Positions 32,511 to 41,743 of a stretch of 64,000 nucleotides of DNA are shown here, one piece after another. Within the stretch, counting starts at the first letter, position 1. Every line of letters starts with the position of its first letter. The position numbers and the translations under genes were made by a program. The notes beneath the pieces are model-generated. The model was not told the DNA's origin and searched no databases. It was given only the letters and a program-made list of their open reading frames with translations. This stretch comes from Endozoicomonas sp965261315 (GTDB lineage Bacteria > Pseudomonadota > Gammaproteobacteria > Pseudomonadales > Endozoicomonadaceae), in assembly GCA_965261315.1 (NCBI GenBank), contig CBDHDM010000038.1, positions 1 to 64,000 on the forward strand, read 5' to 3'.

Positions 32511-33794
32511 TTAAAATGGCTGGTTCACAAAAACCCGGAAGAAGGTTTCCTCAGCGCCACTGGCCACTTCGGTTCTCACCGTGACACCCTCTACCCGAAA
32601 ACGTATACCACCGCCAAAGCTGGTCTTCATATCCTGATGGAGTTCCTGAAAATCGAAATCATCAGCAACTCGTCCGGCATCCATAAACAGTGTCCACTGC
32701 CACCAGGGAATATCATACATTGGGCCAATAATGGGCAGATCTTCCAATGGCTGCCACTTTGGCATCATACGGTATTCAAGGCTGTAGGAAACGGCAGAGC
32801 GGCCATAAAAACGGTCGGAGCTGTATCCTCTCAGTTTGTCCCAGCCACCCAGGTTAATACCAGCAAATGAGGGCGCGCGTCGGAAGACCTCTTCACCATT
32901 AATGGTGGTTGTATCGTTCCATGTAGGGGTATCAGAAACCCAGGCATTCAATGCCAGTACCTGTTGGTTCATCAGGTCATTGCTGCCCAGACTGAAGAAT
33001 TTGCTGAATTCAAACTCAACCGTAGACCAGTCCGGACGATCTTCACTGCCCCAGCCGTAGGTATAGGTGAACGATGTTCGGCTGCCTCGGGTTGGCAAAT
33101 GGCTGGAGTTACGGTTGTCATATTCCAGAGTCAGGCGGACACCGGCGGACTCATCGGCTTCATGCTCCGGCTGGAAATTATCAAGTTTCTGACTTTGGTA
33201 ATAGGGTTGCAGTTCCAGAGAGGTGATTCCGGTGGTCATCGGATCCCAGTGAGTTTTGCTGCTTTCATAGCCTCTGGATTTTTTTGCCATAGCAGCAAGA
33301 GCACCGTCCTTGCCATCACCAATCGGGAGGGTGTACTGGAAATGAACCTGATAGTGCTGCTCATGCCCACCAGTACGAACCGAGTTTTCTAAATGGGAGT
33401 CATTACTCCCCGGTTTTTCATTGGGATAGCCTGGGTTACCGGGTAAGAAATAATTGGTTTCAGCCAGACTGGATTCCAGCACACTGAAATCCATCTGCCA
33501 CTGGTCGAGTCCTGGTACCATGACATTATACAGGCCGAGATAGCCCATCTTGGTGCCATTGCTTGATCCGATTACCGTTCCGAACAGGGTCATCTGAGGT
33601 TGTACCAGGCCTTTCACGACACCCGCTCCTCCAAGAGCCATTCCCCAGTCTTCAGAACTGAAAAGAAACGGTACTCCAATGGCTTCCTGATAGAGCGACT
33701 CAGATTTTCTGTCAGTAGGGTCTTCAGCTAATGAATAGCTGCTGTTTAATAAGGCAAGTAACCCCAGAGTAAGTGTTTTTCTTGTTCCAATCAT
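32511..33794 (-). CDS. Omp85/surface antigen-type outer-membrane barrel without POTRA domains
   Basis: A 427-residue exported protein. The signal peptide (TLTLGLLALLNSSYSLA-ED) is followed by barrel strands to a C-terminal FRVFVNQPF ending in Phe. Near the C-terminus, LGGWDKLRGYSSDRFYGRSAVSYSLEYR matches the conserved (V/L)RGY-containing loop and strand of Omp85/bacterial surface antigen barrels, and MDAGRVADDFDFQ...GGGIRFRVE is typical of the final strands. POTRA domains are absent; instead there is a short N-terminal segment (VPFLFSSEDWGMALGGAGV). Its substrate is unknown. The start could be ATG 33833 (13 residues longer); the one chosen gives the tidier signal peptide. Confidence 0.75.
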   Translation of the reverse strand: MIGTRKTLTLGLLALLNSSYSLAEDPTDRKSESLYQEAIGVPFLFSSEDWGMALGGAGVVKGLVQPQMTLFGTVIGSSNGTKMGYLGLYNVMVPGLDQWQMDFSVLESSLAETNYFLPGNPGYPNEKPGSNDSHLENSVRTGGHEQHYQVHFQYTLPIGDGKDGALAAMAKKSRGYESSKTHWDPMTTGITSLELQPYYQSQKLDNFQPEHEADESAGVRLTLEYDNRNSSHLPTRGSRTSFTYTYGWGSEDRPDWSTVEFEFSKFFSLGSNDLMNQQVLALNAWVSDTPTWNDTTTINGEEVFRRAPSFAGINLGGWDKLRGYSSDRFYGRSAVSYSLEYRMMPKWQPLEDLPIIGPMYDIPWWQWTLFMDAGRVADDFDFQELHQDMKTSFGGGIRFRVEGVTVRTEVASGAEETFFRVFVNQPF

Positions 33795-33915
33795 TCTGAA
33801 AATAAATTCCTGATATCCCTTGGGTATTATCAATATTCAGAAGAATTTCTGAATACGGTATTGCCTCAGTTTACGTGCACTTTAAAATGGCAAACTGAAT
33901 TTCAGGGGCATGATC

Positions 33916-35688
33916 ATGAAGGGCCAGACTGACACTAAACCCATATTTCCGGATCTGGATAACATCCGGCAGCAGTTTCCATTGTTGTCCCGGTCGGTGC
34001 ATGGCCATCCACTGGTGTATCTGGATAATGCAGCCACTACTCAAAAGCCTCTGTCGGTTATTGAGTCAGTTGATTGCTATTACCGGGAGCAGAATGCCAA
34101 TGTCCATCGGGCCGCTCATTTTCTCAGTGCCTGTACAACCCACGCTTTTGAGGTTGCCAGAGAAACTGCCCGCCACTTTCTTAATGCGCGTTTTGCAGAA
34201 GAGGTGATCTGGACGCGGGGAGCCACCGAAGCCATCAATCTGGTGGCTAACAGTTGGGGGCGAAGCCAGTTGAAGGAAGGTGATGAGATTGTTCTAAGCC
34301 GTCTGGAACATCACGCCAATATTGTTCCCTGGCAGTTATTGGCTGAGACTACTGGCGCAATCATCAAGGTGATTGAGCTGGATGAGTCCGGCAATCTCGA
34401 CCTCCAGCAATATCAACGACTGCTTTCACAGAAAACCCGGCTGGTGGCTATTGCTCATATCTCGAATGCCATTGGTACGATTTCACCGGTCAAAGCGATT
34501 ACTGAGCTTGCCCACAATGCCGGGGCTCTGGTTCTGGTGGATGGCTCCCAGGCGGTTGCTCATCAAAAGGTCGATGTTCAGGCTTTAGATGCGGACTTCT
34601 ATGTTTTTTCAGGTCATAAGGTTTATGGCCCCACGGGGATCGGTATCCTCTATGGCCGTCGGGAGCTGATGGAAAGCATGCCGCCCTGGCAGGGTGGCGG
34701 AGAAATGATTGAACGTGTCAGCTTCTCGGGAACCCGGTTTAACAGTCTGCCTTTTAAATTTGAGGCGGGTACCCCGAATATTGCCGGTGCCATTGGGTTA
34801 GGTAAAGCACTGGAGTTTGTATCCGGTATTGATTCAGAGGCCATGAACGCCCATGAAGATAAGCTGCGCAAACTGGTGGAAGATGGGCTGACTTCAATTA
34901 ACGGCATTCGTCTTATTGGTCAGGCGGAACATAAGGCACCGGTTGTATCGTTTGTATCCAGCCACCACCACAATCAGGATATAGGGTTGATGCTTGATCA
35001 ACAGGGCATTGCGGTGAGAACCGGACACCACTGTGCCATGCCATTGATGGAAAGTCTGAACCTGAATGGGACCGTTAGAGCTTCTTTTGCCATTTATAAT
35101 ACGCTTGATGAAGCTTCGATCTTGGTTGATGCAATGGAAAAACTTCATCATACGCCTCTTTACGATATTCCTTATGACGTGAATAGTGGCATTGAGAGCA
35201 CTCTGAAAAGTACTCAACCGGATTATGAAGCGCAGAATAGAGAAGTAACCGCTTTACCGGAGGTTTTTCGCCAGCAGGCACTGGATCTGGCTGCTACAGC
35301 AGAGCGTTTGAATGATCTTTCCGGTTGGCAGGAGCGATATCGCCAGATCATGCTGCTGGGTAAAGAACTCCCTGTGTTATCTGGAGAGTGGAAGAGTGAT
35401 GAGGCTCGACTGCAGGGTTGTGAAAGCAGTGTCTGGCTGCACTACCATTATGACGATGAGACTATGTGCCTTTACTTTATTGCCGACTCCGATGCCCGGG
35501 TAATCCGTGGGTTGATTGCTATTGTCCTGGCTGTTTTCTCCGGCAAAACACCCGAAGCGGTAGAAGGAGAAAATATTGAACAATGGTTCCGTGAACTGGA
35601 TCTGTTCAATCATTTGAGTCCATCTCGAGGAAACGGACTCAAGGCCATTGTTAAAGAAATCCAGGCAATTGCCCATCGTTACAGGTAG
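33916..35688 (+). CDS. csdA: CsdA-CsdE fusion: cysteine desulfurase with C-terminal SufE-like sulfur acceptor
   Basis: A 590-residue two-domain protein. Residues 1-410 are a SufS/CsdA-type cysteine desulfurase: YLDNAATTQKP, NVHRAAHFLS, SRLEHHANIVPW, PLP-binding K235 in FSGHKVYGPTG, and the catalytic loop Cys C373 in RTGHHCAMPL. After a linker, residues about 450-590 form a SufE/CsdE domain (SGWQERYRQIMLLGKELPVL) with the acceptor Cys C502 in LQGCESSVW. In E. coli these are separate genes csdA and csdE next to tcdA. The same three functions sit here, with tcdA convergent 9 bp away. ATG 33916 lies 7 nt from AGGGG; ATG 33910 is too close. Persulfide would be passed intramolecularly or between protomers. 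Confidence 0.9.
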   Translation: MKGQTDTKPIFPDLDNIRQQFPLLSRSVHGHPLVYLDNAATTQKPLSVIESVDCYYREQNANVHRAAHFLSACTTHAFEVARETARHFLNARFAEEVIWTRGATEAINLVANSWGRSQLKEGDEIVLSRLEHHANIVPWQLLAETTGAIIKVIELDESGNLDLQQYQRLLSQKTRLVAIAHISNAIGTISPVKAITELAHNAGALVLVDGSQAVAHQKVDVQALDADFYVFSGHKVYGPTGIGILYGRRELMESMPPWQGGGEMIERVSFSGTRFNSLPFKFEAGTPNIAGAIGLGKALEFVSGIDSEAMNAHEDKLRKLVEDGLTSINGIRLIGQAEHKAPVVSFVSSHHHNQDIGLMLDQQGIAVRTGHHCAMPLMESLNLNGTVRASFAIYNTLDEASILVDAMEKLHHTPLYDIPYDVNSGIESTLKSTQPDYEAQNREVTALPEVFRQQALDLAATAERLNDLSGWQERYRQIMLLGKELPVLSGEWKSDEARLQGCESSVWLHYHYDDETMCLYFIADSDARVIRGLIAIVLAVFSGKTPEAVEGENIEQWFRELDLFNHLSPSRGNGLKAIVKEIQAIAHRYR

Positions 35689-35697
35689 ATGTTGTTA

Positions 35698-36498
35698 TTA
35701 ATCAGCTTTGGTCAGTTTTTCTATAATTCTAGCGGCGGCAACAAAACCAAAAGTTGCGGTTACTGCCGTCGCTGCGCCAAAACCACTGGAACAATCCATT
35801 TTCATTGAACCCTCACCGGATGGTTTGGTCTGACAGATTGTACCATCAGCCTGTGGATAAACCGCCTGTTCGGTAGAAAACACACAATCAACGCCAAACT
35901 TTCGCTTGGTATTCTTACTAAAACCGTGACGGTCACGAAGCTGGTTACGGACTTTTCTCGCCAATGGGTCGTGCCAGGTTTTGGTCAGATCAGTGATTTG
36001 AATCCGGGTTGGATCCATCTGTCCGCCAGCGCCGCCGGTGGTGACGATTTTTATTTTATTCCGTTTGCAGTGAGCGATCAGAGCCGCCTTAACCCGGAAG
36101 CTGTCGATGGCATCCAGCACATAATCAAACTCGCTGGTGATCAATTCCTGAAGGTTGTCCTCGGTAATAAAGTCTTCAATGATCTGACAATGGCACTCGG
36201 GATTAATCTGCGCAATTCGTTCTGCAATCACTTCCACTTTTGATCGTCCAATCGTATCGCTCAGGGCATGAAGCTGACGATTGGTATTGGTAATGCAGAT
36301 GTCGTCCAGATCGATCAGTGTGATTTTACCCACCGCTGTTCTGGCCAGGGCTTCGGCGGCCCAGGAGCCAACACCACCAATGCCGATGACACAGACATGG
36401 GACTGACGAAGCTTTTCAACGGCACTGTTGCCATATAAGCGGTGAATACCGCCAAACCGGTCGTTGAAACTGTCACTGTGGGAAGAGGCTGCTGACAT
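35698..36498 (-). CDS. tcdA: tRNA threonylcarbamoyladenosine dehydratase TcdA (CsdL)
   Basis: A 266-residue E1-like enzyme. FGGIHRLYGNSAVEKLRQ is followed by the ATP-binding IGIGGVGSWAAEALART and LIDLDDICITNTNRQ, then DAIDSFRVKAALIAHC. It catalyses ATP-dependent cyclisation of t6A37 to ct6A37 in tRNAs. The E. coli enzyme works with CsdA-CsdE sulfur transfer, and its gene adjoins them. Here it faces the csdA-csdE fusion gene with 9 bp between the stops, so it is linked but convergently transcribed. Confidence 0.93.
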   Translation of the reverse strand: MSAASSHSDSFNDRFGGIHRLYGNSAVEKLRQSHVCVIGIGGVGSWAAEALARTAVGKITLIDLDDICITNTNRQLHALSDTIGRSKVEVIAERIAQINPECHCQIIEDFITEDNLQELITSEFDYVLDAIDSFRVKAALIAHCKRNKIKIVTTGGAGGQMDPTRIQITDLTKTWHDPLARKVRNQLRDRHGFSKNTKRKFGVDCVFSTEQAVYPQADGTICQTKPSGEGSMKMDCSSGFGAATAVTATFGFVAAARIIEKLTKAD

Positions 36499-36556
36499 TG
36501 GAAACGCCTGAGATAAAACGCTAACAGCCGATTATACAACTCAAAGTGACATTGTT

Positions 36557-37564
36557 TTAATCAAATTTTGTCTTTGTGATTGAGGCTAGTTCAGTTTGAA
36601 CGGAACTCAGCTCTTTGAAAATTTTCTGGTCTCTCTGCCATTGGTCATGGTCATGATATGGAAAACATCGTGGGGGTTCGTCATATTTATAGTAGGGTTC
36701 AAAGATCGCACCTTTTTTAATCAGAGGGCGAGTGAGTTCATTATCCCCTGCACCCCATTGCACTGCCTTGCAGATCGGCTTCGGAGAACCTCTGTTAGGG
36801 TCGGCACCATGTTCCAGCAACAACACTAACTCGGCAACACGAGCACGGCTTGCAGCACATGCTAAAGGAGTACAGTCATCTGACCCAGGTGCAACCCCTC
36901 CATCTGGATCAGCCCCTGCTTTGAGTAATGTACTAATCACTTCATTGCAGTATCTTCCCGAATCGAGTGACGAATGCATTATATTCCATAATGATTCAGG
37001 TTTGTGTTTTAGTAATAATTTGCAAGCCTCAACGTTTTTGTTGGCAGCACAAAATGCGAGTGCATTCCATGTTTTTTCAGTATCAAGAAATGAAAAATCT
37101 GCTTTAAACTTTGGGCTCATATTTACTTTGTAACACATATCTACATCGGCACCATTTTTCACAAGTACCTTTACAACATCTTCATAATAGTGATAGGCAG
37201 CAAAGCAAAGTGGAGTCCAGCTGCCAGTTCTGGGAGAGTCAAAAACCTTGTTAGGGTCTATCTTATGGGTTTTGATTAACGTAGTGATTTGATCAATATT
37301 CTTTTCTTTAACCGCCTTCCATAGTTCAATTGGAGCAGGTATCTCGCTTGGCTCCTGGCCCTGTCTAACTTGTCTGGCCGTGATACTAGGGGCGCAGGAT
37401 GGACTTTGCTTTTGACTGTGCAAATAAGGGGCTGTATCCGGAAGAGTTTGTACCTGGGAATTGTTAGTTTCAGGTGAAGCGTGACCCGAAGCGGGGGGGA
37501 TTTCAGTTGGTGGATAGCTTGGTGCTAATGAGGAGGTGACAGTAGGCAATAAGGGGTTAGACAT
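36557..37564 (-). CDS. Ankyrin repeat protein (effector candidate)
   Basis: A 335-residue protein. About 85 N-terminal residues are Pro/Ser/Gln-rich and disordered (LAPSYPPTEIPPASGHASPE). The ankyrin region follows: SWTPLCFAAYHYYEDVVKVL, VKNGADVDMCY, WNALAFCAANKNVEACKLLL, EVISTLLKAGADPDGGVAPG, CTPLACAASRARVAELVLLL, EHGADPNRG. No signal peptide or TM segment. Ankyrin proteins with disordered N-termini are frequent effectors in host-associated bacteria; that role is inferred. ATG 37564 has AGGTG 6 nt upstream, so it is preferred to the GTG at 37573. Confidence 0.8.
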   Translation of the reverse strand: MSNPLLPTVTSSLAPSYPPTEIPPASGHASPETNNSQVQTLPDTAPYLHSQKQSPSCAPSITARQVRQGQEPSEIPAPIELWKAVKEKNIDQITTLIKTHKIDPNKVFDSPRTGSWTPLCFAAYHYYEDVVKVLVKNGADVDMCYKVNMSPKFKADFSFLDTEKTWNALAFCAANKNVEACKLLLKHKPESLWNIMHSSLDSGRYCNEVISTLLKAGADPDGGVAPGSDDCTPLACAASRARVAELVLLLEHGADPNRGSPKPICKAVQWGAGDNELTRPLIKKGAIFEPYYKYDEPPRCFPYHDHDQWQRDQKIFKELSSVQTELASITKTKFD

Positions 37565-37758
37565 ATTTTTCACCTTTTCATCAATTATTCAACATTCCAA
37601 GGAGCTACTGACTCTGACCTCTTTAGTAAAGTTCCCAAGTAAAACTCCAGCAGGCCACCGAGTAACGTGATCCAAGCCAGAGTTTTTTCATTTTTCTTGA
37701 GCACTATTGCACCAGAAGAGTGGGTAAACTGATCAGTGTAGATGAGTTCTGAATGCTA

Positions 37759-39051
37759 TCACTGAGGCTCTATACACTGTGTATCCCTTGTGGAGCCTGT
37801 TCTTCTCAGCAGGTAACAACCAATAAGGCCAGATGCAGCGCAGAAAATCAGGTAGAAGGAAGGTGAAGAGAGGCTGTCGGTACTTCGGATAAGTGCCATG
37901 GCAATGATTGGGGTTAGCCCCCCAAAGGTGGCCAGGCAGATGTTATACGAAAGAGCGACTCCGGAATAACGAATGGATATGGGGAATACCGTACTGAGTA
38001 ATAGAGGTCCCACAACTGCAACTGAACCATAAGACAAATCGCTCATCAGAATGGCGAGGTAGGGAGATAACTGCTGATTAACATAAATGTTGAATATCAA
38101 AAATGATAAGGCAGTGACGATTAGGCAGCACCACTTCATCATAACAATGGAATGGCTGATGTTCAGTCTTCTGTCTGCGAGGAACCCTGTGAGGATGCAC
38201 ATGGCAATTGAGAAAATAGTGCCAAAACCGCTTGCAGCAGTCACTGTGCTGCTTGTGTAACCCAGTAACTGGGTAAGATAGCTTTGCGTAAACAGGAATA
38301 GTAACGACATGCACCCGGTGGCGGGAATCATCAAGAGAATACCGGTCACAATGGATTTCTTATTGGATTTAAGTAATACAAGACTGGGTATTTGTTCCTG
38401 CTGTCTCTTTCTGTTCAGTTGTAGAAACAGTTTGGACTCATGAATATGTTTTCTGATGAAGTCGCTGAAAATTCCCAGACTTCCACCCAGCCAGAAAGGC
38501 AGCCGCCATCCCCAGCTCTGCATACTTTGTGGTTCTAGCCAGTGAGTTAGAAGGCTGTGGATAAGGTGTCCCAGCAAGAGGCCATTGAGTACGCCAAATA
38601 GCAGCAGGCTAATGATAATCCCAAGATGTTTCTGATTGCTCTCACTCAATAAAGTAATAGCGCCGGGAATTTCGCCTCCAATCGAAAAGCCCTGCAGTAA
38701 GCGGAGCAGAATCAATAGTATTGGAGCTAAGGTTCCAATCTGAGCATGGGAAGGGAGGCAGCCTATCAGCGTGGTAGAAAGCGCCATAATCAGAACCGTT
38801 ACAGCAAAAGTGCATTTCCGTCCGTAGCGATCCCCAAGATGACCAAACAGCAAACCACCTAATGGTCGGGAAAGGTAACCCACGGAGAAGGTGGCAAATG
38901 TTGTCAGTAGCGAGGTATGTGGATCTGAACTAGGGAAAAAATGATTGGCCAGATAGTCGGCCATCAGGGCAAAAATAATGAAATCATAATATTCAAGAAG
39001 CCCGCCCAGGGCAGTTATGCCCACAAGCTTGATTTCACTTTTTTTGAGCAC
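37759..39051 (-). CDS. MFS transporter, metabolite:H+ symporter-like (ProP/ShiA type)
   Basis: A 430-residue inner-membrane protein with 12 predicted helices. The N-terminal LGGLLEYYDFIIFALMADYL is typical of the metabolite:H+ symporter branch of MFS. SRPLGGLLFGHLGDRYGRK is the loop 2-3 MFS signature, and LLRLLQGFSIGGEIPGA is a further branch signature. The C-terminal half is less conserved. The substrate could be an osmolyte, a carboxylate or another small metabolite; I cannot say which. Single gene. Confidence 0.87.
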   Translation of the reverse strand: MLKKSEIKLVGITALGGLLEYYDFIIFALMADYLANHFFPSSDPHTSLLTTFATFSVGYLSRPLGGLLFGHLGDRYGRKCTFAVTVLIMALSTTLIGCLPSHAQIGTLAPILLILLRLLQGFSIGGEIPGAITLLSESNQKHLGIIISLLLFGVLNGLLLGHLIHSLLTHWLEPQSMQSWGWRLPFWLGGSLGIFSDFIRKHIHESKLFLQLNRKRQQEQIPSLVLLKSNKKSIVTGILLMIPATGCMSLLFLFTQSYLTQLLGYTSSTVTAASGFGTIFSIAMCILTGFLADRRLNISHSIVMMKWCCLIVTALSFLIFNIYVNQQLSPYLAILMSDLSYGSVAVVGPLLLSTVFPISIRYSGVALSYNICLATFGGLTPIIAMALIRSTDSLSSPSFYLIFCAASGLIGCYLLRRTGSTRDTQCIEPQ

Positions 39052-39214
39052 GTTCTTACCTGATAGATTCTGAGAAAGAAAGTGAGTGTAGATGAGTTTG
39101 TAAAAACTGCTTAGATGTTTAGATTTACGCTCTCAGTCATTAAATATATTGATGTTGACTAAGAGTTTTTCATTCGAAACCTCTCAGAATGATTTTTCCC
39201 TCTTTAAACAGAAT

Positions 39215-39349
39215 TTAATAATCCGTAAGCCGCCATTTCCCCATATTCCATCCTTGGGCCCATGCATAATCCATTGCATAGAAGGTGAGTAGAGTCTCCT
39301 GCTCAGTATTCAGCGGTTCTGAATGTTGTATTCCAAACCCCCTGCCTAC
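39215..39349 (-). pseudogene. Possible 3' scrap of an unrecognised gene
   Basis: A 45-codon minus-strand frame without start ends in TFYAMDYAWAQGWNMGKWRL plus TDY and a stop at 39215. The composition looks protein-like, with several aromatic and acidic residues and no low-complexity, but upstream it runs into a stop at 39350. It may be the tail of a deleted gene. No family is recognised. Confidence 0.25.
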
Positions 39350-39525
39350 CTAAAACACTCAGTTAAACAGTCGGTTATATATTTTAAGTAAAAAATGAAC
39401 TTTTTTATTTCCAGATGAACTAATTAATAACTATCTGAACTGATGTCCAGCTTTTCCTCGTAGCACTTAAATAATAACACCATAGTCAGTGATGATCTTA
39501 TAAATACAAATCAGGAGTAATAGTA

Positions 39526-40704
39526 ATGAGTAGTCCAATATTTTTGACCGGTACAGAGGCTGCATCCTATCAATGGAATACCTATCAGGGAAACTTGATC
39601 GTAAAAGCTGTAAAAGCAGCCACTTCTTTTGTCAAAGGTGTACTTGATCGTTTCTCCGTCAGCGAAGCGGATGCCAGACAATACGTGAATCGTACCGACA
39701 CTCAAAATACCTATGCAAGATCAATTTTGGAGCGCCAAATACGAGTAATCGATACAATTAATAATAAAGTACCAGTTGTCCACGGTGGGTTAGATAAGAC
39801 CGATAATAAGAGTGAACCCTCTAACAAATCTGCAGTTTCTCTCCCGAGTAGTACCACGCCTGTGTGTTCAGCCGTCAGCACTTCCACCTCTCCTGCTGTT
39901 TCGTATAGTCAAAGTAGCGCTGCCAGAACAGAAACAACTTCCCATCCTTCTTCTGGTATTCAAAGTAAGGCATTCAGCACTACTCTTCCTGCCCGCCCTT
40001 ATTACGCAGATGCTCCCATAACTCCGAGAGCTTCTGAAGCTCCTGGTTCACAAGCATCATCAGTTGATGGCGTGGCTGTTGAGAAAATTGGCATGGATGT
40101 TAAGCAAATTCTTCCGCTTTTGCAGATGTTGAAAATGGATAAAACGACACAGACCAAGGTTATTGACTGGTTTGGGAAGGTGCAGGATTTATCTGAAAAA
40201 GTTGAAAGTGGCAGAATGTCAGAAGAAGCTGCTCTTCAGATGGCTCCTGAGCTTGCCAGAGAGTTTATCAGTTTTCTCCCAATACGTGATCATTTGAAGA
40301 CCGGCCTTCAAAATTTTGTACTTGATTTAGTGAGCATGATAAAAGATAGAAAAGAGCTTGATGGGAAGAGCGGGCTTGAAATTCTTAGAAAGTATGGACA
40401 ACTATTTTATGATGTCTCAAAGGACTGTCTGGATAATGTATCACGTTCACTAGAACTGGGTCAGAGTGAACGAGTTATTTTACAAGACACGCTTACGTGT
40501 GTTGCCAACATTATCGAGATAGTAATAAGGCCGGAAAATGTAAACAGACCTGAGCCTGAGTTGCTTCAAGAGATTATGCCACAGGTTTTGGGGCTTATCT
40601 CAACGTTTCCGGAAGATGTTCGAGTGCCAGTGCTTGCTCATCTCATGGGAGTCTTTTCTGCGGGAGCTTCTCCTCAACCCGCCAGGTTGGCCATCCAGGG
40701 CTGA
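39526..40704 (+). CDS. Uncharacterised protein with Ser/Thr-rich linker (effector candidate)
   Basis: A 392-residue protein with no signal peptide or TM segment; no family recognised. The layout is an N-terminal helical region (about 1-85, VKAVKAATSFVKGVLDRFSV, QNTYARSILERQIRVID), then a disordered Ser/Thr/Pro linker (about 90-185, with SLPSSTTPVCSAVSTSTSPA), then an all-helical C-terminal domain (about 190-385, KQILPLLQMLKMDKTTQTKV, ELAREFISFLPIRDHLKTGL). This resembles secreted effectors or chaperone-binding substrates in organisation only. AGGAG 8 nt upstream supports ATG 39526. A 474-bp non-coding region precedes it, as for horizontally acquired islands. Confidence 0.6.
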   Translation: MSSPIFLTGTEAASYQWNTYQGNLIVKAVKAATSFVKGVLDRFSVSEADARQYVNRTDTQNTYARSILERQIRVIDTINNKVPVVHGGLDKTDNKSEPSNKSAVSLPSSTTPVCSAVSTSTSPAVSYSQSSAARTETTSHPSSGIQSKAFSTTLPARPYYADAPITPRASEAPGSQASSVDGVAVEKIGMDVKQILPLLQMLKMDKTTQTKVIDWFGKVQDLSEKVESGRMSEEAALQMAPELAREFISFLPIRDHLKTGLQNFVLDLVSMIKDRKELDGKSGLEILRKYGQLFYDVSKDCLDNVSRSLELGQSERVILQDTLTCVANIIEIVIRPENVNRPEPELLQEIMPQVLGLISTFPEDVRVPVLAHLMGVFSAGASPQPARLAIQG

Positions 40705-41061
40705 CATTCTTAGGAAGTGAGTTTCAGGCGGTATGATCTGTCTACTACCAAGTGCGTGATAAGGCCTTACTCACTTAGGTTGATGACAGGGAAGTCAGAG
40801 CCTTTAGCCAATAAATACTTTTGAGAGTAACGTTACCCCGAGATGGTAGTAGTCCGGGGTATTTTGAATGAACGCGTACTTTAAGGCCTTGTGCTCCTTT
40901 GAATGCATCTACGACCAGAGCATGGACTGAAAAAAAAACAGAGAAAATGAAACTATTAGGCGTGATTTCATGCAAGTGGACTAAGCATTCCATAGTCGAA
41001 AAGTTTCAGAATGAGTTAACCAACCTTTGATCAAATAAAAATAGTAACTGAAGGATAACTC
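40705..41061. other. Intergenic region with one weak hairpin
   Basis: No supported gene. TACCCCGAGAT...CCGGGGTATTTTG at about 40832-40866 is a weak terminator-like hairpin. The minus strand has a 72-codon frame with no recognisable features. Confidence 0.35.
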
Positions 41062-41674
41062 ATGGCCTGGTATACCGGAGATGTGTTTTACGATACGGCA
41101 TTGCTGGCTGGCTTTGCTTACGTGCTGATTATTGTGCTCGCTTCAAAGTTTGGGCAGGCGGCCTATGGTCGGTTTGGTGGCTGGGCATCCGGCGTGAAAT
41201 TTGAGCCCCGTCTTGGCTGGGTTCTGATGGAGCTGCCAGCTCCACTGGTGTTTCTTATCGTATTCTTCCAGGGGCAGAACAATGACCAGCTGGTCCCTAT
41301 GATTTTCCTTGGGATCTGGATTATCCATTACAGCAACCGTGGCTTTATTAACCCAATGCTGATGCGCGTGCATAAAGGCAGTAAGGCATCATTCAATATA
41401 TCAGTGGTTATTTTTGGCTGGATTGCTACCGCAGCCCACGGCTTCTTCAGTGCTGATTTTATTGCTAACCATGCAAAGCACCTCACGCCAGAATGGTCGA
41501 CGGATCCAAGTTTTCTCGTTGGTATTGTCATTTATGTCATTGGCTGGCGTCTTCATTCTCCTGGTTACCATGGCGAACTTGGTACCACGGGCATTGGCGA
41601 CTCATCGCTGGTACCAGAAGCAATTTGAAGATTACCCTCAAAACCGCAAGGCATTGATCCCCTACTTTATTTAA
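41062..41674 (+). pseudogene. Steroid 5-alpha-reductase-like (3-oxo-5-alpha-steroid 4-dehydrogenase) gene with internal deletion
   Basis: The first frame (ATG 41062) reads a typical N-terminal half: MELPAPLVFLIVFFQ, GIWIIHYSNRGFINPMLMR, FGWIATAAHGFFSADFI, DPSFLVGIVIYVIGW. It then continues out of frame to a stop at 41628. The +1-shifted frame supplies the family C-terminus LAGVFILLVTMANLVPRALA, then THRWYQKQFEDYPQNRKALI and PYFI. The segment that should lie between, with the NADPH-binding and GGLF/Y-x-NPSYL-type motifs (about 55 residues), is missing. A deletion around 41535-41550 therefore both removed sequence and shifted the frame. Related enzymes reduce the 4-ene of steroids; this copy is almost certainly inactive. 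Confidence 0.7.
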
Positions 41675-41681
41675 TCGCTAT

Positions 41682-41725
41682 AAAAAAGAAAGCCAGGCAG
41701 TTGTTAGCTGTCTGGCTTTCTTTTA
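41682..41725. terminator. Strong bidirectional terminator
   Basis: AAAAGAAAGCCAGGCAG and CTGTCTGGCTTTCTTTT form a 17-bp stem (one mismatch or G-T pair) with T-runs on both strands. It lies between the convergent reductase pseudogene and lon-like gene. Confidence 0.85.
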
Positions 41726-41743
41726 TTGAGTTAACAAGCGTAA

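Noticed and set aside
40775..40993. 72-codon minus-strand ORF in the gap before the steroid reductase pseudogene
   Set aside because: No recognisable features or ribosome site; overlaps a hairpin.
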